A DNA stretch of 33,837 nucleotides from a virus, in IMG/VR virus record IMGVR_UViG_3300044675_004552, positions 1 through 33,837 of that record; one strand, 5' to 3'. A model generated the notes under the pieces. It was not told the origin of the DNA and did no database searches. It worked only from the letters and a program-made list of their open reading frames with translations. A program made the position numbers and the translations under genes. Shown piece by piece: positions 5,604 through 13,996 of the stretch. How positions within the stretch are numbered: the stretch's first letter is position 1; each line of letters opens with the position of its first letter.

Positions 5604-7385
5604 GTGGCAATTGTACAAATATCACGAATCACACAACGCAAGGGTCTATTTAACGATCTACCCCAACCATTAGCTGGCGCTGAACTGGGCTGGGCAACTG
5701 ACACCCGTCAACTTTTTATCGGTAACGGTACCTTGGCAGATGGTGCTCCTATTATTGGTAACACAGAAGTTCTTACTGAATTTTCTGACATCTTGAACTA
5801 TGCCACTGAGTATACCTATAAAGGTGAAGCGGCCGGCTACACTGTTCAAACTGGCGCCACAGCAGGCACCCCGGTCAGTCAAAGTCTACAAAGCAGGCTG
5901 GACAGTTATGCCGTAATTACAGATTTTGGTGCCACTGGAGATGGTATTACAGATGTCACTGCTGACATCAATCGTGCATTAGATCAAATTTTTTGTCAAG
6001 ACATCAATCCCAGTATCCGACGCAGTATTTTCTTCCCTGCCGGCACATATATCATCACAGACACATTGCTGATTCCACCTTACTGTAAACTCTACGGTGA
6101 AGGATCGGACAGCACAATTATCAGTTTCAATGTTCAACCTTGGACCTCTACAATCGCCTATGCTTCGGGTGTGTTGGTGCAAGATGGTGGTGTATACTAC
6201 AGAAGCAGCGCCGCGGTGCCGATTGGTATTGCTATTGGTAATACCACTTATTGGGGAGTTGAAACATTGCCCGATTACATGTTTAGAACCACAGACAGTC
6301 TTCAACAAACTGGTGCCAATATTGGTACCGGTGGCGCATTGCCGCCGGGTCATGTGGAAATGTCCAGCATCAAATTCAAGGCCAATGTGCCCACCAGTGG
6401 TGCGCTAGTACAAGGCGCATTAGACTGTGTGTTTGACTGTGTGGCGTTTGAAGGCAACGGAACTGCGGCAACGCTTACTACTGCTACTCTTGCCACAGCT
6501 GGGGTGAGTTTTGCCAATCAAGGCAGCTACGTTTGTACCAATATTGTCTGGAACAATTGTATTTTTACTAAAATGTCTTGGGGTGTGAACACAGATGCGG
6601 CAGTTGAGGGAATAACGATTAGTAATTCAAGATTTGATACCTTGTTCCAAGGTGTGTACCTTGGCAATGTGGTACCTCCTGCTGTGGGCCCAACTGGTGT
6701 GCGCATAGTACAAAATACGTTTGATAATATCTATGCCGAAGGCATCACCATTGTGAATTGCAGTCTTAATGCCACGGCCTACAACACGTTCTACGAAGTA
6801 GGAAACAGTTTCAATGGTCAGTCCGCTCCAGTGACACCTGTGATTGATCTAGATGCCTCCAACAATGTCAGTGTTGGTGATATGTTTGAACGCACCACAG
6901 CACAATCAACAGCCTTGCATCCTCGCATAGCACTAAACGACAAAAATAATATTGCCCTGGGCATGAATGTCAACAACATCACATTATATCAAGATAATGT
7001 AGTAGATTTAACCTTGGCCAATCAGTTGAATGTGGGCACCTATACTCGTGTTGCTGGTATCAACGACATTATCAATGACAATGCCGGAGCCAATTTGGTA
7101 TACGTAGCAGGAACATACTACAGTGGTTTTAAGATGGATTATACAATCAATCGAAGCGACTTTCGTAGAACAGGCACATTGACCGCAGTCAAAGGTCAGA
7201 GCACAACAGGCACAGGCTTTGTGTACACAGACGACTACTATGAAAATGGTGTAACCGGTGTAACACTAACTGCCGCGGCTGATGGCGCTAATGTACTGGT
7301 AAGTTATACTGCAACCAGCACCGGGTCAGATGGTGCAATTAATTATTCTATTACTAGTCTCGGTTCTCCTACTATTCCTAGTTAA
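5604..7385 (+). CDS. tail fibre/tailspike with pectate-lyase-like beta-helix
   Basis: A 593-residue protein starting at GTG after AAAGGAC. Residues 1-60 (ITQRKGLFNDLPQPLAGAELGWATD region, ending in FIGNG) are the usual N-terminal domain of aquatic phage tail fibres. Residues about 103-175 (DFGATGDGITD, then FFPAGTYIITD and LYGEGSDSTII) match the Pectate_lyase_3 entry of right-handed beta-helix tailspikes. Residues 180-217 form a W...Y...V...YYR...YW module resembling CBM5/12 chitin-binding modules. The rest continues as beta-helix rungs with NxxF repeats (240-430) and ends in a small beta domain. It probably binds and may degrade a surface polysaccharide. No catalytic residues could be assigned. 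Confidence 0.85.
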   Translation: MAIVQISRITQRKGLFNDLPQPLAGAELGWATDTRQLFIGNGTLADGAPIIGNTEVLTEFSDILNYATEYTYKGEAAGYTVQTGATAGTPVSQSLQSRLDSYAVITDFGATGDGITDVTADINRALDQIFCQDINPSIRRSIFFPAGTYIITDTLLIPPYCKLYGEGSDSTIISFNVQPWTSTIAYASGVLVQDGGVYYRSSAAVPIGIAIGNTTYWGVETLPDYMFRTTDSLQQTGANIGTGGALPPGHVEMSSIKFKANVPTSGALVQGALDCVFDCVAFEGNGTAATLTTATLATAGVSFANQGSYVCTNIVWNNCIFTKMSWGVNTDAAVEGITISNSRFDTLFQGVYLGNVVPPAVGPTGVRIVQNTFDNIYAEGITIVNCSLNATAYNTFYEVGNSFNGQSAPVTPVIDLDASNNVSVGDMFERTTAQSTALHPRIALNDKNNIALGMNVNNITLYQDNVVDLTLANQLNVGTYTRVAGINDIINDNAGANLVYVAGTYYSGFKMDYTINRSDFRRTGTLTAVKGQSTTGTGFVYTDDYYENGVTGVTLTAAADGANVLVSYTATSTGSDGAINYSITSLGSPTIPS

Positions 7386-7810
7386 TGTGGCCTAAAACCT
7401 TTGCCGAAAGGCTTGAGAGTTGGGCACAACTCCGCCAACAAGCCGCCGCCGCCGATGTTGAATCTGCATTGTGTCAGATTAATTCCTGGTGGTTTCAAAC
7501 TCCCTGGCGAGCATATCATTTGCACTGGGACGATCAAGCTGTTTGGCCTGATCCCTGGCAATTATTGAGCGATGATCTCTATTGTCCTCTTGCTCGCGGA
7601 CTGGGAATACTGTATACTATAACAATGCTAGATCGACAAGATCTGCAGGATGCCGTTTTGGTAGAGGTAGATAGCGACAATTTAGTCCTGGTTGACAAAA
7701 AGAAATATATATTGAATTGGGATGCCAACTCTATTGTAAATATCAAACCTACACAATCACGAAGCCGACACAGCCTGACGCAAGAGCAAATAAAACAAAA
7801 AATTGGATAA
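7385..7810 (+). CDS. conserved tail-fibre companion protein
   Basis: A 141-residue protein whose ATG overlaps the tail-fibre TAA by one base. The pattern WPKTFAERLESWAQLR at the start and VWPDPWQLLSDDLYCPLARGLGILYTI in the middle recalls a small protein found beside tail genes in T4-like cyanophages. It is soluble, with many tryptophans. The function is unknown; a tail assembly or accessory role is inferred from position only. A weak sigma70-like signal (TTGCTC at 7590, TATACT at 7613, 17-bp spacing) inside it could serve nrdA. Confidence 0.6.
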   Translation: MWPKTFAERLESWAQLRQQAAAADVESALCQINSWWFQTPWRAYHLHWDDQAVWPDPWQLLSDDLYCPLARGLGILYTITMLDRQDLQDAVLVEVDSDNLVLVDKKKYILNWDANSIVNIKPTQSRSRHSLTQEQIKQKIG

Positions 7811-7812
7811 TA

Positions 7813-10128
7813 ATGAAGCAAATAACAGTACAAAAACGTAGCGGTAGCCGCGAACCACTAGCATTGGAAAAATGGCAAGCGCAAATAGCCAAGGTGTGCG
7901 CAGGCATAGCAGATGTAAGCCAAAGCATGATCGAGATCAAGGCTCAGTTGCATTTTTACGATGGTATTACAACCAAAGAAATTGACGGTATCACGCTGAG
8001 AGCCATAGTGGATTTGATTGACGTAGAATCAAACCCAGATGTTGGACATACCAACTATCAGTATGTGGCTGGTAAACAACGACTATCCATGTTGCGTAAA
8101 GACGTATACGGTTCATACGATCCTCCCCACTTGTATGAGATTGTGAAAAAAAACGTAGCCACTGGCTTGTATACTCCTGAACTCCTGGAATGGTACTCAG
8201 AGGACGACTGGAACCGTATGAATGACATGATTGATCATGTGAAAGACGAACAGTATTCTTATGCGGCAGTTGAGCAACTGATTGAAAAGTATCTTGTTCG
8301 TAATCGTTCAACAAAGGAAATTTATGAAACTCCACAGGTTAGATACATGGTGGCAGCGGCAACTGTGTTTCACAAAGAAGAACCTAACTCAGCTCGTATG
8401 CGTTACATCAAAGAGTATTACCAGGCCGCCAGTGATGGTCTTTTTACTCTTGCTACTCCTGTACTGGCTGGCCTTGGTACTCCTACCAAACAGTTTAGTT
8501 CCTGTGTTCTTATTCGTAGCGATGATGATCTCGACTCTATTTTTGCCTCTGGGGAAATGATGGCCAAGTATGCCAGCAAGCGAGCTGGCATTGGCCTGGA
8601 GATTGGGCGCTTACGTCCGTTAGGCTCGCCTATACGTGGTGGCGAAATCATGCACACAGGCATGATACCATTTTTAAAGAAGTGGTTTGGCGATTTACGC
8701 TCATGCTCACAAGGAGGTATCCGCAATGCAAGTGCTACTGTATTCTATCCTATTTGGCATCTTCAGTTTGATGATCTTATTGTACTTAAAAACAATCAAG
8801 GAACCGAAGAAACCCGAGTCCGTCATATGGATTATGGGGTTGTGCTTAGTGCTTTCTTCTGGAGAAGATTCAAGAACCGAGAAAACATAACTTTCTTTGA
8901 TCCCAACGAAGTACCTGAACTGTACGAAGCATTCTATGCCAACACTGAACGCTTTGAAAAACTGTATGTGGAATATGAAAAGCGCCGAGACCTGCGTACA
9001 AAGACCATGAGTGCTGAAGAAGTGTTCAAGTCGGGCATACTCAAAGAACGAACAGATACCGGACGTATCTATCTTGTGTTCATTGACAACGTTCAGAATC
9101 AAGGTTCGTTTGATACTGAATATCATACCATTTACCAGAGTAATCTTTGCTGTGAAATTCTCTTACCTACGAAACCATTTAAACGACTGGATGACGCTGA
9201 TGGGCGAATCGCGTTGTGTACGCTTGGAAGTATTAACTGGGGTGCATTCAGGAATCCTGAAGACATGCGCCGAGCTTGTAGAATTCTGCAGAGATCCTTG
9301 TGTAATATCCTTGACTACCAAGACTTCCTGTCAATCCAATCGCAGTTATCCAATGACGAAATTCAGCCGCTTGGTATCGGTATTACTAACTTGGCTTACT
9401 GGCATGCCAAGCGCGGACTCCAATATGGTAACAAGGACGCTTTGGCCGAAGTCAAGAGCTGGATGGAACATCAGGCTTTCTACCTTACCGAAGCAACAGT
9501 TGAGCTTGCTAAGGAGCGGGGCCGTTGCAAAGATTCGGACCGCACCTGGTACGGTAGAGGTGTGTTTCCTTGGGAGAGACGAGCCCGAGGCGTAAATGAA
9601 CTTGCCGATTTTGCACCTGAACTAAACTGGGAAAGTCTACGTGCTGACATGCGAGCATATGGTGTGCGTAATGCTACCTTGATGGCTATTGCACCTGTGG
9701 AAAGTTCTAGTGTGGTCATCAATAGCACCAATGGCATTGAAATGCCAATGAGCCTGATTTCTGTTAAAGAATCCAAGGCAGGTAGCCTTACACAGGTTGT
9801 ACCTGAGTATCACAAGTTGAAAAACAAGTATCAAATGATGTGGGCACAAAAAGACTGTGACGGCTATTTGAAGACCGCGGCTGTGTTAGCGGCCTATGTT
9901 GATCAATCAATCTCAACAAATACATTCTACAATCCTGCACACTTTGCAGACCGTAAAGTTCCCACAACATTGATTGCTCGTAACTTGATGCAGGCACACC
10001 ACTGGGGATTGAAAACATTCTACTACAGTCTGATCAACAAAGCAGGATCAAAACAAACTGCTGAAGCGGCACCTCTTGAGGTCATTGACTTTGATCTTGA
10101 GGAAGACTGCGAAGCCTGCAAGTTATGA
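7813..10128 (+). CDS. nrdA: ribonucleoside-diphosphate reductase alpha subunit, class Ia
   Basis: A 771-residue protein, close to E. coli NrdA (761). It reduces NDPs to dNDPs with NrdB. Residues about 1-95 form the ATP cone. The active-site redox pair is C231 (FSSCVL) and C469 (IALCTLG); the radical cysteine is C446 in N444-L-C446-C-E448; Y737-Y738 are the radical-transfer tyrosines; C766 and C769 (CEACKL) are the C-terminal shuttle pair reduced by glutaredoxin. APVESSSVVINSTNGIE fits the phosphate-binding region. All key residues are present, so it should be active. The ATG at 7813 is chosen over an upstream frame extension that lies inside the previous gene. It heads the nucleotide-metabolism block. 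Confidence 0.97.
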   Translation: MKQITVQKRSGSREPLALEKWQAQIAKVCAGIADVSQSMIEIKAQLHFYDGITTKEIDGITLRAIVDLIDVESNPDVGHTNYQYVAGKQRLSMLRKDVYGSYDPPHLYEIVKKNVATGLYTPELLEWYSEDDWNRMNDMIDHVKDEQYSYAAVEQLIEKYLVRNRSTKEIYETPQVRYMVAAATVFHKEEPNSARMRYIKEYYQAASDGLFTLATPVLAGLGTPTKQFSSCVLIRSDDDLDSIFASGEMMAKYASKRAGIGLEIGRLRPLGSPIRGGEIMHTGMIPFLKKWFGDLRSCSQGGIRNASATVFYPIWHLQFDDLIVLKNNQGTEETRVRHMDYGVVLSAFFWRRFKNRENITFFDPNEVPELYEAFYANTERFEKLYVEYEKRRDLRTKTMSAEEVFKSGILKERTDTGRIYLVFIDNVQNQGSFDTEYHTIYQSNLCCEILLPTKPFKRLDDADGRIALCTLGSINWGAFRNPEDMRRACRILQRSLCNILDYQDFLSIQSQLSNDEIQPLGIGITNLAYWHAKRGLQYGNKDALAEVKSWMEHQAFYLTEATVELAKERGRCKDSDRTWYGRGVFPWERRARGVNELADFAPELNWESLRADMRAYGVRNATLMAIAPVESSSVVINSTNGIEMPMSLISVKESKAGSLTQVVPEYHKLKNKYQMMWAQKDCDGYLKTAAVLAAYVDQSISTNTFYNPAHFADRKVPTTLIARNLMQAHHWGLKTFYYSLINKAGSKQTAEAAPLEVIDFDLEEDCEACKL

Positions 10129-10322
10129 ACAGCATTGAAAAAGTTTGGGCCCGAGCCACCGGGCACTTGATGGGCGAGTCAGATCATGATCGTCCGGATG
10201 TGCCTATATTGACTCTTCGAGAAGCCCGATTGGCCTTGTTTTTCAAAACGTTTTGGGTTATAATACATGTTGTGACCTGTGGTTTCATCATAGCAAATAC
10301 AATTAGACACTGGAACAATTAA
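10125..10322 (+). CDS. small single-pass membrane protein
   Basis: A 65-residue protein overlapping the nrdA stop (ATGA). Residues about 38-60 (LALFFKTFWVIIHVVTCGFIIANTI) form one transmembrane helix after a charged N-terminal half. Short membrane proteins of this type are found next to nrdA in aquatic T4-like phages. Its stop is followed directly by the next ATG. No function is known. Confidence 0.65.
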   Translation: MNSIEKVWARATGHLMGESDHDRPDVPILTLREARLALFFKTFWVIIHVVTCGFIIANTIRHWNN

Positions 10323-10976
10323 ATGTTAGAAACCTGTTGTGATATATTAGTAGATGCGTACAAACGCAATTGGATAACCAGTAGAGATGGCAATATCTCT
10401 ATTCGTCATCACGACCGTGATCACTTTTATATCACACCGTCGGGTGTGCGCAAGCAGACAATGCAACCGGATCAATTTAAAAAGATTAAAATAATTGACA
10501 GCATCAGTGCTACTCCGCCTTTCTTGACTAAATCTTGGCAGGAGGAGCATTACACTGACATCAGTGCTAACCTCAAGCCTAGTGGAGAACTTCCGTTACA
10601 TTTTGGTCTACAACGAGAAATGGGTCAACACCGCGACGAAGTCCGAGTAGTGGTGCATGTGCATCCAACCTATTGCATTGCGGCCATGCATGCTGGTATT
10701 GATCTAAGTACCATTAGCAATAGTTTTCCAGAACTCAATCGTTACACCCGAGTTGCACCCAATGTAGGAGATGTGGCACCTATCAGTCAAGAACTTGCTG
10801 ATGCTTGTCACAGTAACTTGGGACTGGACCCAGAAGGCAATATCCAATTTGATATTGTGGGGATTAAAGGACATGGAGTTGTGGCCATTGATGTCACACC
10901 ATGGCGTGCCTATGAGCATATTGAAAGATTAGAACATATTTGCAAGATAGTACTTGCATCAGGAAAACACAAATGA
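10323..10976 (+). CDS. class II aldolase/adducin-family enzyme
   Basis: A 217-residue protein of the FucA/AraD/MtnB family. The zinc ligands are H112 and H114 (VVHVHPTY) and H184 (KGHGVVAID); the catalytic acid is E89 (PSGELPLHF). N-terminal WITSRDGNISIR is the family's phosphate-binding entry. Members cleave or epimerise sugar phosphates (fuculose-1-P, ribulose-5-P) or dehydrate methylthioribulose-1-P; the sequence alone does not fix the substrate. It sits between nrdA and nrdB with no intergenic space, so a link to pentose or nucleotide metabolism is plausible but inferred. The stop overlaps the nrdB start. Confidence 0.88.
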   Translation: MLETCCDILVDAYKRNWITSRDGNISIRHHDRDHFYITPSGVRKQTMQPDQFKKIKIIDSISATPPFLTKSWQEEHYTDISANLKPSGELPLHFGLQREMGQHRDEVRVVVHVHPTYCIAAMHAGIDLSTISNSFPELNRYTRVAPNVGDVAPISQELADACHSNLGLDPEGNIQFDIVGIKGHGVVAIDVTPWRAYEHIERLEHICKIVLASGKHK

Positions 10977-12073
10977 GTCGAGCACAATACAATTTAAAAA
11001 CAAAAACAGACTATCTCAATAGAAAGATGTTCTTGGACCCAGCAGGCCCGGTAACTGTACAACGATTTGAAGAAGTCAAGTATAACAAACTGGTCAAGTA
11101 TGAGCAAGAAGCACGTGGCTTCTTTTGGGTACCAGAAGAGATATCTCTAACTAAGGACGCACAAGACTTCAAAGATGCCTCAGATACTGTCAAACATATC
11201 TTTACATCAAACTTACTACGCCAAACAGCACTGGACAGTTTGCAAGGACGTGGACCAAGTCAAATATTCACACCTGTGGTATCAATCCCAGAACTAGAAG
11301 CCCTAGTCTACAACTGGACATTCTTTGAAACCAACATTCACAGTCGTAGTTACAGTCACATCATTCGTAACATCTACAACGTGCCCAAGGATGTGTTTAA
11401 CACAATCCACGATACACAAGAGATTGTGGACATGGCGTCTAGTGTTGGCAATTACTATGACAAGTTACATTTGATCAATTGTGTTGTAGAAACTGGCGAA
11501 AAGATTGACGAAGAAAAACACATCAAAGCAATTTGGATGGCACTTAATGCTAGTTACGCACTAGAAGCATTCCGCTTCATGGTGAGTTTTGCCACAAGTT
11601 TAGCCATGGTAGAGAATCGTATCTTTATCGGCAATGGCAATATTATTCAGTTGATCCTGCAAGATGAAGTGTTACACAAAGAGTGGACTGGTTGGTTGAT
11701 TAACCAGGTGGTCAAAGAAGATCCACGCTTTGCCGATGTCAAGGCCGAATGTGAAGGCGAAGTATATCAAATGTACTTAGATGTGATCCGTGAAGAAAAG
11801 GCCTGGGCTGACTATTTGTTCAACAAGGGTCCAGTGATCGGACTCAACGCAAACATTCTCAAAGACTTTGTGGACTTCACAGCATTCAACGCACTCAAAG
11901 AAATTGGGATCAAGTACGCAGAAGAACATCCACGTTCAACACCTATTCCTTGGTTTACCAAGCACGTGGACACCAGCAAGAAACAAACTGCACTCCAGGA
12001 GAACGAATCAACTAACTATGTTATTGGTGTCATGAGTGACTCAATTGATTACGACGAATTACCAGAACTATGA
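10973..12073 (+). CDS. nrdB: ribonucleoside-diphosphate reductase beta subunit, class Ia
   Basis: A 366-residue R2 subunit that carries the diiron-tyrosyl radical cofactor. Visible iron ligands are E119 and H123 (FFETNIHSRSY), E198 (ALEAF), E232 and H235 (DEVLH). The radical tyrosine is Y127. The spacing E-X3-H differs from E. coli (E-X2-H) but is the spacing seen in some NrdF-type subunits, so it is not a defect. The C-terminal tail (DSIDYDELPEL) is the NrdA-binding peptide. The start at 10973 overlaps the aldolase stop (ATGA). Confidence 0.96.
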   Translation: MSRAQYNLKTKTDYLNRKMFLDPAGPVTVQRFEEVKYNKLVKYEQEARGFFWVPEEISLTKDAQDFKDASDTVKHIFTSNLLRQTALDSLQGRGPSQIFTPVVSIPELEALVYNWTFFETNIHSRSYSHIIRNIYNVPKDVFNTIHDTQEIVDMASSVGNYYDKLHLINCVVETGEKIDEEKHIKAIWMALNASYALEAFRFMVSFATSLAMVENRIFIGNGNIIQLILQDEVLHKEWTGWLINQVVKEDPRFADVKAECEGEVYQMYLDVIREEKAWADYLFNKGPVIGLNANILKDFVDFTAFNALKEIGIKYAEEHPRSTPIPWFTKHVDTSKKQTALQENESTNYVIGVMSDSIDYDELPEL

Positions 12074-12534
12074 GAAATTTTATCAACATAATAGAAAATT
12101 TACAGGGCATCACCGACGCTTGGTTTGCTGATGGGTTCGACACTTTTAAAAATCCAGATAAAATTGAAAAATATGAGATTGCACAAAAACCTGGAGAGCT
12201 GACTCATCTTGAAAATCCAGACCCTGTACCTTACAAACCTGGTGATTACATCATGACAGGTCCCAACAACGAACAGTATGTGTTGAGTCCCGCTAAATTC
12301 AAAATTCTTAAGGACGATTTGGGCGGCGGTCGTTGCCAACCAAAGAAAATTCCAAAGGTTGCCAAGCTAGCCGATCATGATGGCTTTGTCACTGTGGATT
12401 GGGGTAATGGCCCGCAAAAATTATTTTACACTGCTGGTAATGACTATATTGTCAAGCACGGCCCTGGCGACTATGGTGTTGTTAAGACAGATATCTTTGC
12501 CAAGTCCTACGACAGATCAAATGAAGGAAAATAA
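12070..12534 (+). CDS. hypothetical protein with duplicated PGDY-type domain
   Basis: A 154-residue protein overlapping the nrdB stop. Two segments resemble each other: PGDYIMTGPNNEQYVLSPAKF (57-77) and the later NDYIVKHGPGDYGVVKTDIF with AKSY. The pattern 'DY-hydrophobic-x-x-G ... Y ... F' is a small beta-rich module seen in many phage and bacterial proteins. No catalytic residue is evident. Position between nrdB and glutaredoxin suggests expression with the reductase genes. Function unknown. Confidence 0.6.
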   Translation: MRNFINIIENLQGITDAWFADGFDTFKNPDKIEKYEIAQKPGELTHLENPDPVPYKPGDYIMTGPNNEQYVLSPAKFKILKDDLGGGRCQPKKIPKVAKLADHDGFVTVDWGNGPQKLFYTAGNDYIVKHGPGDYGVVKTDIFAKSYDRSNEGK

Positions 12535-12535
12535 A

Positions 12536-12757
12536 ATGAAAGCCATTGTATGGAGCAAATATCATTGCCCTTACTGCGACCAAGCCAAGGCCTTGCTCAA
12601 GCAGAAGGGCATTGAGTTTGAAGAAAAGAAAATTGGTGATGGATACACCAAAGAAGACCTATTAGAAGCAGTCCCAAATGCTCGCACCGTGCCACAAATT
12701 TTTCTTGACGAAGAGCTAGTGGGAGGCTTCAATGAGCTCAAACAACGTCTCGCTTGA
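12536..12757 (+). CDS. glutaredoxin
   Basis: A 73-residue glutaredoxin with the active site C11-P-Y-C14 and the cis-proline segment TVPQI (P53), then GGFNEL. It probably reduces the NrdA C-terminal cysteine pair, as phage glutaredoxins and thioredoxins do. The ATG at 12536 follows AAGGAAA; longer upstream frame lies inside the previous gene in another frame. It overlaps the next gene by 26 bases. Confidence 0.93.
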   Translation: MKAIVWSKYHCPYCDQAKALLKQKGIEFEEKKIGDGYTKEDLLEAVPNARTVPQIFLDEELVGGFNELKQRLA

Positions 12758-13397
12758 TAGCATCACAATAGACTGGTTCCGACAAAACATTCCAGATTTT
12801 GACACCAAGCCCTTTTTCACTGCTGATTGGTTTTCAAACGGCTTGGCAAATTTTAACTTTGTCAAAGAGCATGCTGAACAAAAGCTATCTAGTATCTTGG
12901 AGATTGGATCTCACGAAGGCCGTGCCACTTGTTGGATGCTGGAAAACTTGTTGGCTGAAGATGGCACAATAACTTGTATTGATCCTTTTGGTAACACGCC
13001 ACTGAATGCATACAAGAATGATGAGTTACCTGAACACCTTATCATTCAAGACATACACAAGCACAATACCGACCTAACAAAGTTGCCCACACAGTCAGTT
13101 GAGATCATGCCCGTCATGAGCTATCACGGCCTGGCGCAGTTAATTGTTGACCGTCGACAATTTGACCTTATATATGTAGATGGCAGTCACTGTTCTGACG
13201 CTGTGTTGGCAGATGCTACTATGGCATTTGGTCTACTTAAAAAAGAAGGCTACATGATCTTTGATGACTACTTGTGGAACGAATCCCCGGATGTGTTGGA
13301 CCATCCTAAAATGTCCATTGATGCTTTTGTTAATATGTTTAGAAAGCATATTGCCATTGGCATGATCAATTATCAATACGTTATACAGAAAGTTTAA
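12732..13397 (+). CDS. class I SAM-dependent methyltransferase (Methyltransf_24-like)
   Basis: A 221-residue protein with the SAM-binding motif ILEIGSHEGRATCW (55-68), an acidic strand end ITCIDPFGN (80-88) and the family block FDLIYVDGSHCSDAVLADA, then YMIFDDYLW. This layout matches the CmcI/Methyltransf_24 type that acts on small molecules or sugars. The substrate is unknown. It overlaps the glutaredoxin end by 26 bases. It is the last gene of the nucleotide block before the tail genes, so a DNA or virion glycan modification role is possible but not shown. Confidence 0.85.
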   Translation: MSSNNVSLDSITIDWFRQNIPDFDTKPFFTADWFSNGLANFNFVKEHAEQKLSSILEIGSHEGRATCWMLENLLAEDGTITCIDPFGNTPLNAYKNDELPEHLIIQDIHKHNTDLTKLPTQSVEIMPVMSYHGLAQLIVDRRQFDLIYVDGSHCSDAVLADATMAFGLLKKEGYMIFDDYLWNESPDVLDHPKMSIDAFVNMFRKHIAIGMINYQYVIQKV

Positions 13398-13398
13398 A

Positions 13399-13704
13399 AT
13401 GCATATAGAAGCAGAAACAGGTAAAGTTTACACCTTCAAGTTGAACTCAGGAGAAGAACTCATTGCCAAGATCAAACTGGCCGGCGGAGAGTTTTTGGTT
13501 ATTGAAAATCCTGTGAGCGTGGCGCCTGGACCACAAGGACTTGGTCTAGTGCCAAGTATGTTTACCGCAGATCCTGACGCAGAAATCATGCTAAATAGCA
13601 ACAGTGTGTCGATTTATGCACTAACTGACGATTCAGTCAAGATGAAATACATCGAAGCCACAACTGGTATCAAAGTGCCAGAGAAAAAACTAATACTAGG
13701 ATAA
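13399..13704 (+). CDS. Sm-like small phage protein
   Basis: A 101-residue protein starting one base after the previous stop. The N-terminal part (KVYTFKLNSGEELIAKI, then FLVIENPVSVAP) has the strand pattern of Sm/Hfq-like barrels, and the C-terminal YIEATTGIKVPEKK is a conserved tail. Similar Sm-like proteins occur in T4-like aquatic phages. RNA binding is a family-based guess; no binding residues are assigned. Confidence 0.65.
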   Translation: MHIEAETGKVYTFKLNSGEELIAKIKLAGGEFLVIENPVSVAPGPQGLGLVPSMFTADPDAEIMLNSNSVSIYALTDDSVKMKYIEATTGIKVPEKKLILG

Positions 13705-13705
13705 T

Positions 13706-13996
13706 ATGCCAGCAGTACAGAGAGACGGCGATGCAAACGCAGGTGGCGGAGTAGCTTCAGGGGGAGAGCCGTCAGTGCGTATCAATGGTCGTTCTGTAAT
13801 GACTCCAGGTCAAAGTGTCACGCCCCACCCGCCGTATCCACGTAAAGGGCGTAATGGTCACAACAATGGCAGTCAGGCCACTGCTGGTGGTTCTGGATCA
13901 GTTAGGGCTGGTGGCAAACCTGTTGTTCTAACTGGCGATGCAGACACCTGCGGGCATGCTCGTGCCGGCGGCTCAGATAATGTAAGGGCCGGATAA
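13706..13996 (+). CDS. PAAR-domain spike-tip protein
   Basis: A 96-residue PAAR protein. The Gly-rich repeats VRINGRSV, VRAGGKPVV and the ending NVRAG, with the metal-ligand region TGDADTCGHARAGG (C82, H84) and earlier histidines (H41, H51), match the family. PAAR proteins cap the gp5-type baseplate spike and form the point that pierces the outer membrane. It lies directly before a large virion protein whose ATG overlaps its stop, so both are probably baseplate parts. Confidence 0.9.
   Translation: MPAVQRDGDANAGGGVASGGEPSVRINGRSVMTPGQSVTPHPPYPRKGRNGHNNGSQATAGGSGSVRAGGKPVVLTGDADTCGHARAGGSDNVRAG

Noticed and set aside
9011-9595. A 194-residue frame inside nrdA
   Set aside because: It is a shadow in another frame of the highly conserved nrdA coding sequence.
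10236-10264. Sigma70 promoter inside the small membrane gene (TTGTTT, 17 bp, TATAAT)
   Set aside because: The -35 box matches only three of six positions; too weak to list as a feature.
11327-11353. Damaged iron site in NrdB (E-X3-H instead of E-X2-H)
   Set aside because: The same spacing is present in working NrdF-type subunits; all other ligands and the tyrosine are present.
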